From IMG/VR virus record IMGVR_UViG_3300023281_001533, positions 1 through 28,338 of that record: a stretch of 28,338 bases of DNA. One strand, given 5' to 3'. Positions 10,701-18,485 of this stretch are shown in pieces (the first letter of the stretch is position 1; every line of letters starts with the position of its first letter). The notes under the pieces were generated by a model. The model was not told where the DNA came from. It made no database searches and saw only the letters and a list, made by a program, of their open reading frames with translations. Source of the DNA: a virus. The translations under genes and the position numbers were made by a program.

Positions 10701-13700
10701 TAGTTCAGTGCCTTCCAGAAAATTATTAATTATTTTTGATTTCTATAAAGTAGCATCTGGAAATAGTGGAGATTTATTTACTACAAATTCATACACAGAA
10801 GATAGATACAATAGTGACATTCCTACAGTTCCAGATGGAACTCGTGTATCGGACATTATTGATTTTAGACCAAGAGTTCAGCAGTTTGATCCTTCATCAA
10901 CAAATGCATCTCCATTTGCATTTAGTTCAAGATCATATGAAAGTACTTTCAGATATGTAATTTCTCCCGATGAAACATCATTTATTGGATATAGTTACTA
11001 TCTGCCAAGAGTTGATTTAATAACTATTAATCGTTTTGGAGAAATTGAAGTTGTTCAAGGAGAATCTGGAGATAATCCTACTGCCCCAGTTCTTGCAGAT
11101 GATGCAATGGAACTTGCGCAGATTAGTTATAACGCATATCTATTCAATCCACAAAAAGATTCCAAGTTATTATTAAGAGATAATAGAAGATTTACAATGC
11201 GTGACATTGCAAAACTTGAACAAAGAATCGAAAACTTAGAAGATATAACAAGTTTGAGTATGCTTGAACTTAAGGCACAAACTTTAGAAGTAACTGATGC
11301 AAATGGTCTTAATAGATTTAAATCTGGATTTATTGTAACTAGTTTTAAAGATAAGTCTCTTGCAGACAAGAGATATACAACTATTGACATTAGTAAATCA
11401 GATCCAACTGGGATTATTCCTGTAGATTTTTGGTCAATTTCGGCAGAATTAGCACTAGATCCTGGTATTGATAGGTCAACAACAGATATAACTCAAAATT
11501 TAAAATTGTTAGATCCAAATATCCAAAAAACTGGCGATTTATTAACTTTAAAATATGAAGAAGTTGCTTGGATTGAACAACCTCATTCTACAAATGTTGA
11601 GAATGTCAATCCATTTAATGTTATTGTTTTTGTAGGTGGTATTCAATTAGATCCTGCATCTGATAACTGGGTTAGGACCATTTATATTGATGATAATAGA
11701 ACTGAGTCTACTGGAGCAGAGTGGATACAAGAAGCAAGTGTTAATACAAACGTAGATCAAAAAACTGATACAGTAATTGAGACTTATAGAAAAGGTGGTA
11801 ACAGAGGAGAAAAAGCTCAAAGAGCAGTAAACTATACAACAACAACTACCACAACTAGCACACAATACACCCCAAAATTAACAGGACCTTCTAGAGAATT
11901 TAATTATGTTGAAGATGTGAAAATTAGTGGAACTGTTGATCCATTTATGAGATCTAGAAATGTATATTTTAATTCTAATGGTTTGAGACCATTTACAAAT
12001 CACTATCATTATTTGGACAGTCAGCAAGTTGATATTGTTCCAAAACTTTGTGAAATTAGTATGCAATCAGGAACATTTCAAGTTTTTGAGAATGCTCGTG
12101 TTTATTATGGGGGACAACAAATTGGTTATATGAGGATACAATCTCCAAATCACAAATTTGGAGATACCAGTAGACCAGATATTGGTGATGGGTTGGGATC
12201 ACCTGCGGTTCTTGTCGAAGAATATAGTGTTGATCCTTATGATAAAACTAGACCAGCTCCTGGAACTTCTTATTCTGCAACATCAAAATTGATTAATTTT
12301 GGTGTAAGAACTCTTGCAACTGAAGAAAAATTCTATGGATATGTGACAAAAGATGCCACAGTTATTGGGGAAACAAGTGGTGCTGTTGCAACAATAACAA
12401 GAGCAGAATTAGTATCAGATAATTGGGGAGATATTGTCGCAAGTTTCTTCTTTAGAGATCCAAATTCAAATCCGCCTCCACCATATAAAGTTACTAGTGG
12501 AACAAAAACTGTAAAAGTTACTGCAGTTCCATCAGGTGTTACACCACTTCCAGGATCAACAGTATTTGCTAGTGAATCTGTAGGATCATATAGTGGATCT
12601 GGAACAATTTTAACTCAAGAAACAAGTAGAGTTGCAGTTAGAAATCCACCAAAACCAGCATCTAAACCAACAGAGGTTCAAGTTGAAATAAAGGCACCTC
12701 ATAGAGATCCACTTGCACAATCATTTACTGTTGATGACAAGGGAATTTTCTTGACTTCATTTGATTTATATTTTGCAACAAAAGATCCTACGGCTAAGAT
12801 TTTTATAGAACTTAGAACAGTTGAATTGGGAACTCCAACTTCAAATTTAGTTCAAGATTACACTCAAATAGCATTAAATCCAGATCAAATTAAAATTAAT
12901 GATGCAGATCCTTTTGAACCAATACCAACAAATATTAAATTTTCATCTCCGGTATATCTAGAATCAGGAAAAGAATATGCAATTGTAATTCTTTCTCCCG
13001 CATCAGATGCCTATGAAATGTGGGTCGCTACTATGGGTCAAAAGACAGTTAGAACAAAAAATCTACCAGATGTTCAAAATGTAGTTGTTACAAAACAATA
13101 TATTGGTGGTAGCTTGTTTAAGTCTCAGAATGGAACTATTTGGACGGCTAGTCAATATCAAGACTTAACATTTAAGCTGTATAAAGCAAAATTTGTTCCT
13201 TCTGGAACAGTGACTTTTTATAATACAGACATTACTCCAGGTGGAACAAATACTGCTACACTACAAAATAATCCAATAGAAGGTCTTCCAAGAAAATTAC
13301 AACTTCCAATTTCTGGAACTCTTAATGCTGCTGTGATTCCTGGAACTAAAATAGGACAAGGAAGTAGTCCAAGTATTGTCGGTATTGTTGAAAATCTTGG
13401 TGGACCGATTGGAGTTTCAACAGTAGTTACGGTTGGTTCTGGTTATTCAGCAGGAACGTATACTGGAGTTAGTTTATATTCCATTACAGGTAAAGGAACT
13501 GGAGCACAAGCAACTATCCAATTCTTGAATGGATCAATAAGAACATATTCAATCACAAGTAATGGTAGTGGTTATGTAAATGGTGAAATATTAGGAATAA
13601 CTACAAGTAGCGTAGGATCTGGAAGTGAAGCAAAATTTGGAGTTCAAACAATAGGTGCCGCCAATGCAATCTATTTAACAAATGTTCAAGGAGAAAATTT

Positions 13701-15159
13701 TACAAATACTACATCAATTGTGTACTATACAAATCCCAATTCCGAGGCATCAAGAACAACTAGTGGTGCAACTGTAAATGGAACATCAAGTCTTATTGAA
13801 TCCAAATATTCTGGAAATATTTTTAGAGTCAAACAATACAATCATGCACATCATGGTGGAAATAATAAAATTGAAATAACTAATGTTCTTCCAGATAGAG
13901 AAAAAACATCACTGACTGCTGGACTTGGAATAAATGATACTGTTGTATCAGTTGCAAATACAACTATATTTGGAGCATTTGAAGGTATATCCACTAGTCG
14001 TGGATATGCATTAATGCAAAATGAAGTTATATCATATAGTAATATTACACAAGTTTCTGGTGATGCTGGAACTCTTACTATTGATGGCAGATCTTTAAAT
14101 AATAGTGTTAAAACTGCACATGGTTATGGAGAGTTTATACAACCATATGAGGTTAATGGTGTTTCTTTAATGAGAATTAATAAAACACATGATATACCAT
14201 CTTCATACTACAATTTTGAAAGTTCAAATATTGATAATTATTTCTTAGAATTTGATAGGACATTACCAACCAATAGATCTGGTGATGCTTCAATGCTTAA
14301 TTTTTCTGCACAAACAGGATTTGGTGGAAATATTGTTAATGTTTCTCAAAATCACCAGTTTAGTTCTATTGAACCTCTATTTAATATAATTACACCGGGT
14401 AAAGGAACTGCTACATCATCTCAAATTAGAACTATTTCTGGAACTAGTGCTGGAGGACAAGAAGTTTCATTCCTTGATCAAGGGTTTGATCCTATTCAAT
14501 TAAACACAACTATTCATTTCCCAACAGTAAGAATGGTTGCTTCTAAAATTAATGAGACTACAAGACTGACCACTTTACCATCTAATAAGTCACTATCATT
14601 AAAAGTTGAATTTAAAAGTGAGGATGAAAATTTATCACCGGTAATGGATATTCAAAATGCAACCTTTATTCTTGGTAGAAATAGGTCTAATAATCCTATT
14701 GATGATTATGTGAATGATTCTAGATCAAATAAAATTAATGGGGATCCACATGGTGGGATTTTTGTAACTCAGATTATTTCCCTGTCTCAACCAGCAACAA
14801 GTTTAAGAGTTCTTATTGCTGCAAACAGACAAGAAACTGCAGATTTTAGAGTTCTTTACAGACTATTTAAAGCAGACTCTACTGATATTCCACAAAGTTA
14901 TACATTATTTCCAGGATATGATAATTTACTTGATACTGATGGTGATGGATTTGGAGATCTTGTTATTGACCCATTTAAAAATAGTGGTAAAGCAGATGCA
15001 TTTGTAACACCTAATGATATATTTGGATTCACAGAATACCAATTTAGTGCAAATAATCTTGATCAATTTAATGGATTTTCAATTAAAATTGTAATGTCTT
15101 CCACAAATGAATCAACTCCAGTCAAACTTAAAGATTTTAGATGCATTGCCTTAGCATAA
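7762..15159 (+). CDS. Giant DUF4815-type tail/baseplate protein
   Basis: This 2,465-residue protein begins with the pattern I associate with DUF4815 phage proteins (NPYYDDFNKDDNYYRVLF at 10-27, then PGYPVQARELTGLQSILQNQ). It is a virion protein, probably of the baseplate periphery or fibre attachment, judged from family and place after gp8; it occupies the space of T4 gp9-gp12. Visible parts: a short coiled coil near 1152 (LEQRIENLEDITSLSMLEL); a Thr-rich linker with seven consecutive Thr at 1359-1365; a DPLAQSFTVDD block near 1649 that starts a beta-rich domain; two GxGY-type repeats near 1890-1947; a His-rich patch (YNHAHHGGNN) near 2026; and a DTDGDGFGD calcium-loop-like motif at 2391-2399 shortly before the C-terminus. 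The ATG is two bases after the gp8 stop. The function is not established by sequence alone. Confidence 0.88.
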   Translation: MPQKTNLNINPYYDDFNKDDNYYRVLFKPGYPVQARELTGLQSILQNQIESFGSHIFKEGSMVIPGGVTCDNAFTTIKVNNDHLGIDITIYLDALQNANNGRGTRVRGLSSGVVGTIKGYFLPPEEGVEQITLFVKYRDGANDGEGVEFVDGEVLVLEENITYGNTTLNSGDTLLTLFSTNSTATGYAVGVSKGVYFIRGIFLDVLNSQIILDPYNNEPSYRVGFDILEEIITSDDDGDLNDNAKGFTNFAAPGSDRLKISVKLIKKDLLDFNDTNFVELVKIDNGKIKKLQNKSDYSIIKDYFAKRTFEESGNYALKPFTISVTNSLNNETGNGGLYIEGQRTEQGNIPTDDLMSIKISEGTAYVKGFDIDLVGGAVIDVQKPRTTKKVDGALIPFGMGSLLKVNNVHGVPYLNIGASQSGAQTTQANNIELYDRRRNASGDGPGIAGGGGTKIGDARVYWYGVSDAPYSGDSTVWDLYLFDVQTYTTLYLAKSYTATEVPLTSFIRGLSSGATGHLAAKPNETAFSLSQTSGTFLVGEQIIINENLELKVGIQALNVYTVEDIKSVYQDSTALNTALQTDFFADAVLYERTPPNFSITDKLTISGGSTGSVPGRFFSGTTGIKTEAIIKYQTSGQNDPNFNRISVVSSSGTSITLSAVGAAITGICTSTVNNGDSVFSLMEPKILNLASAGLYTNLPKQNIASVDLSQSNLTITKQITGKSTNAFGSLTITTSEALDASSGITSVFFETFDAERYSVHYDDGITEELTSGKFTLGSNGNSISFTGLRASKSNVTVIVTLKKRNVTNKSKDFIRSEQVSITRTSGISTQVGESASGLSTSPYYGLRVEDNEISLNVPDVVNVLAIYESTNSSSPVLDKLTFATGLALDTNVITGEKLVGQNSRSVAQVINKTASTIEFVYLNQNNFEVGESVIFKESSLNIVIQEIAPGSYIDRTTNFILDKGHRNQYCDYSKIRRRVDSSVPSRKLLIIFDFYKVASGNSGDLFTTNSYTEDRYNSDIPTVPDGTRVSDIIDFRPRVQQFDPSSTNASPFAFSSRSYESTFRYVISPDETSFIGYSYYLPRVDLITINRFGEIEVVQGESGDNPTAPVLADDAMELAQISYNAYLFNPQKDSKLLLRDNRRFTMRDIAKLEQRIENLEDITSLSMLELKAQTLEVTDANGLNRFKSGFIVTSFKDKSLADKRYTTIDISKSDPTGIIPVDFWSISAELALDPGIDRSTTDITQNLKLLDPNIQKTGDLLTLKYEEVAWIEQPHSTNVENVNPFNVIVFVGGIQLDPASDNWVRTIYIDDNRTESTGAEWIQEASVNTNVDQKTDTVIETYRKGGNRGEKAQRAVNYTTTTTTTSTQYTPKLTGPSREFNYVEDVKISGTVDPFMRSRNVYFNSNGLRPFTNHYHYLDSQQVDIVPKLCEISMQSGTFQVFENARVYYGGQQIGYMRIQSPNHKFGDTSRPDIGDGLGSPAVLVEEYSVDPYDKTRPAPGTSYSATSKLINFGVRTLATEEKFYGYVTKDATVIGETSGAVATITRAELVSDNWGDIVASFFFRDPNSNPPPPYKVTSGTKTVKVTAVPSGVTPLPGSTVFASESVGSYSGSGTILTQETSRVAVRNPPKPASKPTEVQVEIKAPHRDPLAQSFTVDDKGIFLTSFDLYFATKDPTAKIFIELRTVELGTPTSNLVQDYTQIALNPDQIKINDADPFEPIPTNIKFSSPVYLESGKEYAIVILSPASDAYEMWVATMGQKTVRTKNLPDVQNVVVTKQYIGGSLFKSQNGTIWTASQYQDLTFKLYKAKFVPSGTVTFYNTDITPGGTNTATLQNNPIEGLPRKLQLPISGTLNAAVIPGTKIGQGSSPSIVGIVENLGGPIGVSTVVTVGSGYSAGTYTGVSLYSITGKGTGAQATIQFLNGSIRTYSITSNGSGYVNGEILGITTSSVGSGSEAKFGVQTIGAANAIYLTNVQGENFTNTTSIVYYTNPNSEASRTTSGATVNGTSSLIESKYSGNIFRVKQYNHAHHGGNNKIEITNVLPDREKTSLTAGLGINDTVVSVANTTIFGAFEGISTSRGYALMQNEVISYSNITQVSGDAGTLTIDGRSLNNSVKTAHGYGEFIQPYEVNGVSLMRINKTHDIPSSYYNFESSNIDNYFLEFDRTLPTNRSGDASMLNFSAQTGFGGNIVNVSQNHQFSSIEPLFNIITPGKGTATSSQIRTISGTSAGGQEVSFLDQGFDPIQLNTTIHFPTVRMVASKINETTRLTTLPSNKSLSLKVEFKSEDENLSPVMDIQNATFILGRNRSNNPIDDYVNDSRSNKINGDPHGGIFVTQIISLSQPATSLRVLIAANRQETADFRVLYRLFKADSTDIPQSYTLFPGYDNLLDTDGDGFGDLVIDPFKNSGKADAFVTPNDIFGFTEYQFSANNLDQFNGFSIKIVMSSTNESTPVKLKDFRCIALA

Positions 15160-15163
15160 ATAT

Positions 15164-15388
15164 ATGAATAATTTTTCTAACGATGATTTGATACCAGTTG
15201 ATGGGCAAAATAATCTCTTTAGGGATCGCAATACAGGTGCAATTCTCAATAGTGACAAGTCTGGATATCTTCAATATAAAAGATTGAAAGAACAAAAACA
15301 AAAGGATAGGAATGAGTTGGAAAAAATTAAAAATGATATTGATGAAATTAAATTTTTACTGAGAGAACTTATAAATGGGTCCAAGTAA
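15164..15388 (+). CDS. Small hypothetical protein with C-terminal coiled coil
   Basis: This 74-residue protein starts four bases after the DUF4815 gene's stop. The N-terminal half contains LFRDRNTGAILNSDKSGYL, a pattern I recall from small conserved cyanophage proteins. Residues from about 40 to 70 are a charged helix with regular Leu/Ile spacing (ELEKIKNDIDEIKFLLREL), likely a coiled coil for oligomerisation. No catalytic motif is seen. Its place among fibre and baseplate genes suggests a minor structural or assembly role, which is inference. No Shine-Dalgarno is visible, so translation probably depends on coupling with the upstream gene. Confidence 0.75.
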   Translation: MNNFSNDDLIPVDGQNNLFRDRNTGAILNSDKSGYLQYKRLKEQKQKDRNELEKIKNDIDEIKFLLRELINGSK

Positions 15389-15476
15389 GATTAATAAGAA
15401 ATTATTCAATCTATTGGATTTGATGAAGTATAAATATATTTTAGATCCTGAACTGTTTATAAATGGCAGAAATTAA
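15375..15476 (+). CDS. Possible 33-codon overlapping ORF
   Basis: A short ORF (MGPSKINKKLFNLLDLMKY...) starts 14 bases before the end of the 74-aa gene and ends 14 bases inside the 75-aa gene, exactly bridging a 74-base gap. Its ATG sits in the string TTATAAATGG, which is repeated exactly around the next gene's ATG at 15463. The product would be a basic amphipathic peptide with no family I recognise. The symmetrical overlaps suggest stop-start coupling, but an ORF this short can arise by chance, and the late promoter at 15429 lies inside it. Confidence 0.3.
   Translation: MGPSKINKKLFNLLDLMKYKYILDPELFINGRN
15429..15436 (+). promoter_or_regulatory. T4-type late promoter before the fibre gene pair
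   Basis: A perfect TATAAATA lies 27 bases upstream of the ATG at 15463, in the short region between the 74-aa and 75-aa genes. By the T4 late-promoter model transcription would start near 15442, giving a leader of about 20 nt for the fibre-like genes. It is the second exact copy at a gene boundary in this window. Confidence 0.55.
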
Positions 15477-15690
15477 GGTCAGAGTAGGACAACAACCCGC
15501 TATAAAGGTTATATCTTCACTCGCGGGTGCTCAAGGATTGTCTTTGTCTGAACTTAGTGATGTTAATGCAACAAATTTACTTGATGGGATGGTTCTTGTT
15601 TATAATGGTTCTACCAGAAAATGGGACGCTACATTAACCCTGACACCAGGGGCAACACAGAATTTAGACATCAACGGGGGAAATTTTTAA
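15463..15690 (+). CDS. Small fibre-associated protein (75 aa)
   Basis: The N-terminus (MAEIKVRVGQQPAIKVISSL) followed by LSLSELSDVNATNLLDGMVL resembles the head domain found at the N-terminus of many cyanophage tail-fibre proteins, with the common LSDV-x(n)-DG-x-VLVYN-x(n)-W pattern. Here it is a stand-alone protein that ends in INGGNF. The next gene's ATG follows the stop codon directly. The 576-aa neighbour ends in LDGGTF, so the two share a C-terminal motif, which suggests a common assembly or packing role. It may be an adaptor for the larger fibre or the remnant of a longer fibre gene; the sequence does not decide. Confidence 0.75.
   Translation: MAEIKVRVGQQPAIKVISSLAGAQGLSLSELSDVNATNLLDGMVLVYNGSTRKWDATLTLTPGATQNLDINGGNF
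15676..15683 (+). promoter_or_regulatory. Ribosome-binding site inside the last codons of the 75-aa gene
   Basis: The GGGGGAAA formed by the Gly-Gly-Asn codons of the 75-aa protein lies seven bases before the ATG at 15691. It can pair with the 16S rRNA tail and would drive the 576-aa gene. The coding and regulatory roles overlap. Confidence 0.5.
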
Positions 15691-17421
15691 ATGGCAAGTA
15701 TTATCAGGATCAAAAGGTCCTCGGGTACTAACAAACCTTCTAGTCTAAATTGGGGTGAATTAGCATACGTAACTGGTATTGGAAGTTATGGTGGCATTAA
15801 TCAATATAAAGATAGAATTTTTGCTGGAGATGATGGTAATAATGTAAATCCTGTTGGAGGATACTATTATACCTCCATGATGGAGCATCAACCAGGGACT
15901 GTTGCAGGTGTTTCTAACACACGAAATAGTGATAATGGTGTTGTTGCAGTTCTTGCACCAGCAACGAATACTAACGATAGTTCATCATCGTTAAAAGTTG
16001 ATCAATGGAATGTTGACAATTTAAGATTAGATGTAAATACATTATCATCAACTAATACTGATGGTGATATTATTATTGATCCTACTGGTATTGGTAGTAT
16101 TATTATTCCGGATAATACATACTTAACTTTTGGTGACGATAAAAATGTAGCGATGCGCTACGATGAAGCAACTGATGATAGATTTGAAATTGAAGGCGCT
16201 GACTGGGCATTTGCAAACGGTGTAGCAATTAATATTGGTGATGTTACCGAATCAACCGACAAGGATACTGGTGCCCTAGTTGTTGAAGGTGGTGTTGGAA
16301 TTGAGAAGAATCTTAATGTTGGTGGTGCGCTCAATATTGGAGGATATGCAATTTTTGATCAGGTTAAAATTGAAAATAATGTAATATCAACCATTTCTGG
16401 CAGTGAACTTTATTTGGACCCATATCCAGATGGATTGAGTAATGATGGGACTGTTATTATTAAAGGAAATCTTCAAATTGATGGCACAACAACATCAATA
16501 AATTCAACAACTGTTGATATTAACGATGCTATTATTGTTCTTGGAGATGTAACTAGCGTCAGAACAGTAATGACAACTGTTGTCGCTGGTGTAGGCACAA
16601 TCAGATTAGATTCTGTTGTAGGAATTAATACTGGTGATGTTATAAGTGGTAGTGCTGCATTGTCAGGATCTGGGATTAATACGGTTACTGCATATGATAC
16701 TGTCAATCAAATTATTACCCTAACTGATGTCATTATTTCTCCAGGAATTTCAACAACCACACAATTAACAGTTACTCACGCATTTGACACCAATACTGAT
16801 CGTGGTATTGCTTTTAACTATAATACCAGTAGCGGAACTTCAAATAACAAGACAGGTTTCTTTGGATTTGATGATAGTTCTATTGCAGATAGCACTGTTA
16901 CAACTTTAACTGATGGAACACATGCAGATGATAGCAGGAGATGGACTTATGTTCCCGACTCTTCTATTACTAATAGTGTTGTAAGCGGAACAAAAGGTTT
17001 CTTAGATGTTAAAGGTATTTACTACCAATCGGGAGATTTTAGTACTAATGGTGTAGTTTTCTTTGATGACACTGGTCTTCAGAGATCTACTAATGATCCA
17101 TCATCCCCAACAATCACGTCAAAACAAATTTTGACTGCGATTACTGAAGTTAATTTAGTACTTGGGTCATCAGTAACTGTTTCTGTTGGAGATATTATTA
17201 AACAGGACACTACAAATGCTTATGGTGTTGTTAAGGTTGGTGGAACAGTTTCAACTTTAGTATTAGTTGGAGTTGAAGGAGTATTTACTAATACTTATAA
17301 TTTACGAAAAGAAGGTAGTAATGGATCAATAGAGGATCTGGTTCAAATACCAATATCAGCAACAATCATATATACAAATAAACCAACTTGGACATCTACA
17401 TTGGATGGAGGAACATTTTAA
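15691..17421 (+). CDS. Tail-fibre-like or whisker virion protein (576 aa)
   Basis: The N-terminus (MASIIRIKRSSGTNKPSSLN followed by WGELAYV) is the IKRS...GELA attachment-domain pattern common to phage fibre proteins. Internal segments GALVVEGGVGIEKNLNVGG (near residue 194) and GNLQIDGTTTSINSTTVDI (near 259) are motifs widely repeated in cyanophage fibres. The rest is rich in Ser, Thr, Val, Gly and Asp with almost no Cys, as expected for an extended beta-structured shaft. It ends in STLDGGTF. Its position before gp13 corresponds to T4 gp12/fibritin, but I see no sequence match to either. Receptor binding is possible and not shown. Start choice is firm: ATG directly follows the previous stop and has a Shine-Dalgarno. 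Confidence 0.8.
   Translation: MASIIRIKRSSGTNKPSSLNWGELAYVTGIGSYGGINQYKDRIFAGDDGNNVNPVGGYYYTSMMEHQPGTVAGVSNTRNSDNGVVAVLAPATNTNDSSSSLKVDQWNVDNLRLDVNTLSSTNTDGDIIIDPTGIGSIIIPDNTYLTFGDDKNVAMRYDEATDDRFEIEGADWAFANGVAINIGDVTESTDKDTGALVVEGGVGIEKNLNVGGALNIGGYAIFDQVKIENNVISTISGSELYLDPYPDGLSNDGTVIIKGNLQIDGTTTSINSTTVDINDAIIVLGDVTSVRTVMTTVVAGVGTIRLDSVVGINTGDVISGSAALSGSGINTVTAYDTVNQIITLTDVIISPGISTTTQLTVTHAFDTNTDRGIAFNYNTSSGTSNNKTGFFGFDDSSIADSTVTTLTDGTHADDSRRWTYVPDSSITNSVVSGTKGFLDVKGIYYQSGDFSTNGVVFFDDTGLQRSTNDPSSPTITSKQILTAITEVNLVLGSSVTVSVGDIIKQDTTNAYGVVKVGGTVSTLVLVGVEGVFTNTYNLRKEGSNGSIEDLVQIPISATIIYTNKPTWTSTLDGGTF
17407..17413 (+). promoter_or_regulatory. Strong ribosome-binding site inside the fibre gene's last codons
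   Basis: GGAGGAA, which encodes the Gly-Gly of the C-terminal LDGGTF, lies 11 bases before the ATG at 17425. It is one of the best Shine-Dalgarno matches in the window and repeats the arrangement at 15676. Confidence 0.55.
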
Positions 17422-17424
17422 CTT

Positions 17425-17637
17425 ATGACAAAAGATAGTGAAGTAGATGTTAATATCTTAATGCGATTATATAATCAAAGATTAGCATCGGTAACAAATC
17501 AAAACATTTTATTAGAAGCAAAACTCCAAACTTTATCTGAAGATTTTGATCAAGAAAAAAGTCAACTTCTAGAAGCAAATCTAGAACTTCAAAATAAGTA
17601 TGAGGAATTGAAAAAATCTAAAAAATTTGAAGAGTAG
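17425..17637 (+). CDS. Small coiled-coil protein upstream of gp13
   Basis: This 70-residue protein is almost entirely predicted helix: after a short acidic start (MTKDSEVDVNILMRLYNQRL) it runs to the end with Leu at regular spacing and alternating Glu/Lys (LLEANLELQNKYEELKKSKK). It should form a coiled coil, probably a dimer or trimer. No enzymatic motif is present. It lies between the fibre genes and the neck genes, and its TAG stop is five bases before the gp13 ATG, so it is likely co-translated with gp13. A role as an assembly chaperone or small virion component is inference only. Confidence 0.75.
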   Translation: MTKDSEVDVNILMRLYNQRLASVTNQNILLEAKLQTLSEDFDQEKSQLLEANLELQNKYEELKKSKKFEE

Positions 17638-17642
17638 AAAAA

Positions 17643-18485
17643 ATGGCTAAACCAGCAAGTAGACAAGAACTCATTGATTACTGTCTAAGGCGCCTAGGAG
17701 CGCCTGTGTTGGAAATTAATGTTGATGATGATCAAGTAGATGATTTAGTCGACGATGCCCTTCAGTACTTCCATGAGCGCCACTTTGATGGCGTTGAGAG
17801 AATGTATTTAAAGTATAAAATACAACAATCAGATATTGATAGAGGTTCTGCTAAAAATACCAACGGAATTGGAATTGTAACAACGACTGGAACTTCAAAT
17901 ATAACTGGGTATGGATCTACATCTTTTAATTTTTATGAGACATCAAATTATATACAAGTTCCAGATTCTGTAATAGGTATAGAAAAAGCATTTAAATTTG
18001 ACACTAGTTCCATTTCTGGAGGAATGTTTAGTATTAAGTATCAACTCTTTTTAAACGATTTATATTATTTCAACTCGGTTGAACTTTTACAATATGCTAT
18101 GGTTAAGTCATATCTTGAAGATATTGATTTTTTACTTACAACAGATAAACAAATTCGATTTAATAAAAGACAGAATCGTCTATACTTGGATATTGATTGG
18201 GGAGCACAATCTGCAGGAAATTTTATTGTATTAGACTGTTACAGAATTTTAGATCCTAATGATTTTACAAAGGTTTATAATGATAGTTTCTTGAAAAAAT
18301 ATTTGACCGCATTAGTTAAAAGACAATGGGGACAAAATCTTATTAAGTTTAGAGGAGTTAAACTTCCTGGAGGTATTGAACTTAATGGTAGAGAAATATA
18401 TGAAGATGCTGAAAGAGAAGTTGATGAGATCATGAAGAGAATGGCAATGGATTATGAACTTCCCCCATATGACTTTATTGGATAA
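17643..18485 (+). CDS. 13: Neck protein gp13
   Basis: This is the homologue of T4 gp13, which with gp14 forms the neck that closes the filled head and receives the tail. The 280-aa length is close to T4 gp13 (309 aa). The N-terminal pattern (SRQELIDYCLRRLGAPVLEI, then VDDDQVDDLVDDALQYFHER) is the strongly conserved start of gp13 in T4-like marine phages, and the C-terminal acidic helix (EDAEREVDEIMKRMAMDYEL) is also typical. It is followed by gp14 with a one-base TAATG overlap, as expected for two proteins made in fixed ratio. AAGAG just before the start can act as a modest ribosome-binding site. Confidence 0.95.
   Translation: MAKPASRQELIDYCLRRLGAPVLEINVDDDQVDDLVDDALQYFHERHFDGVERMYLKYKIQQSDIDRGSAKNTNGIGIVTTTGTSNITGYGSTSFNFYETSNYIQVPDSVIGIEKAFKFDTSSISGGMFSIKYQLFLNDLYYFNSVELLQYAMVKSYLEDIDFLLTTDKQIRFNKRQNRLYLDIDWGAQSAGNFIVLDCYRILDPNDFTKVYNDSFLKKYLTALVKRQWGQNLIKFRGVKLPGGIELNGREIYEDAEREVDEIMKRMAMDYELPPYDFIG

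Noticed and set aside
15155-15162. CATAAATA as a late promoter for the 74-aa gene
   Set aside because: A start six bases downstream would fall inside the gene, after its ATG at 15164.
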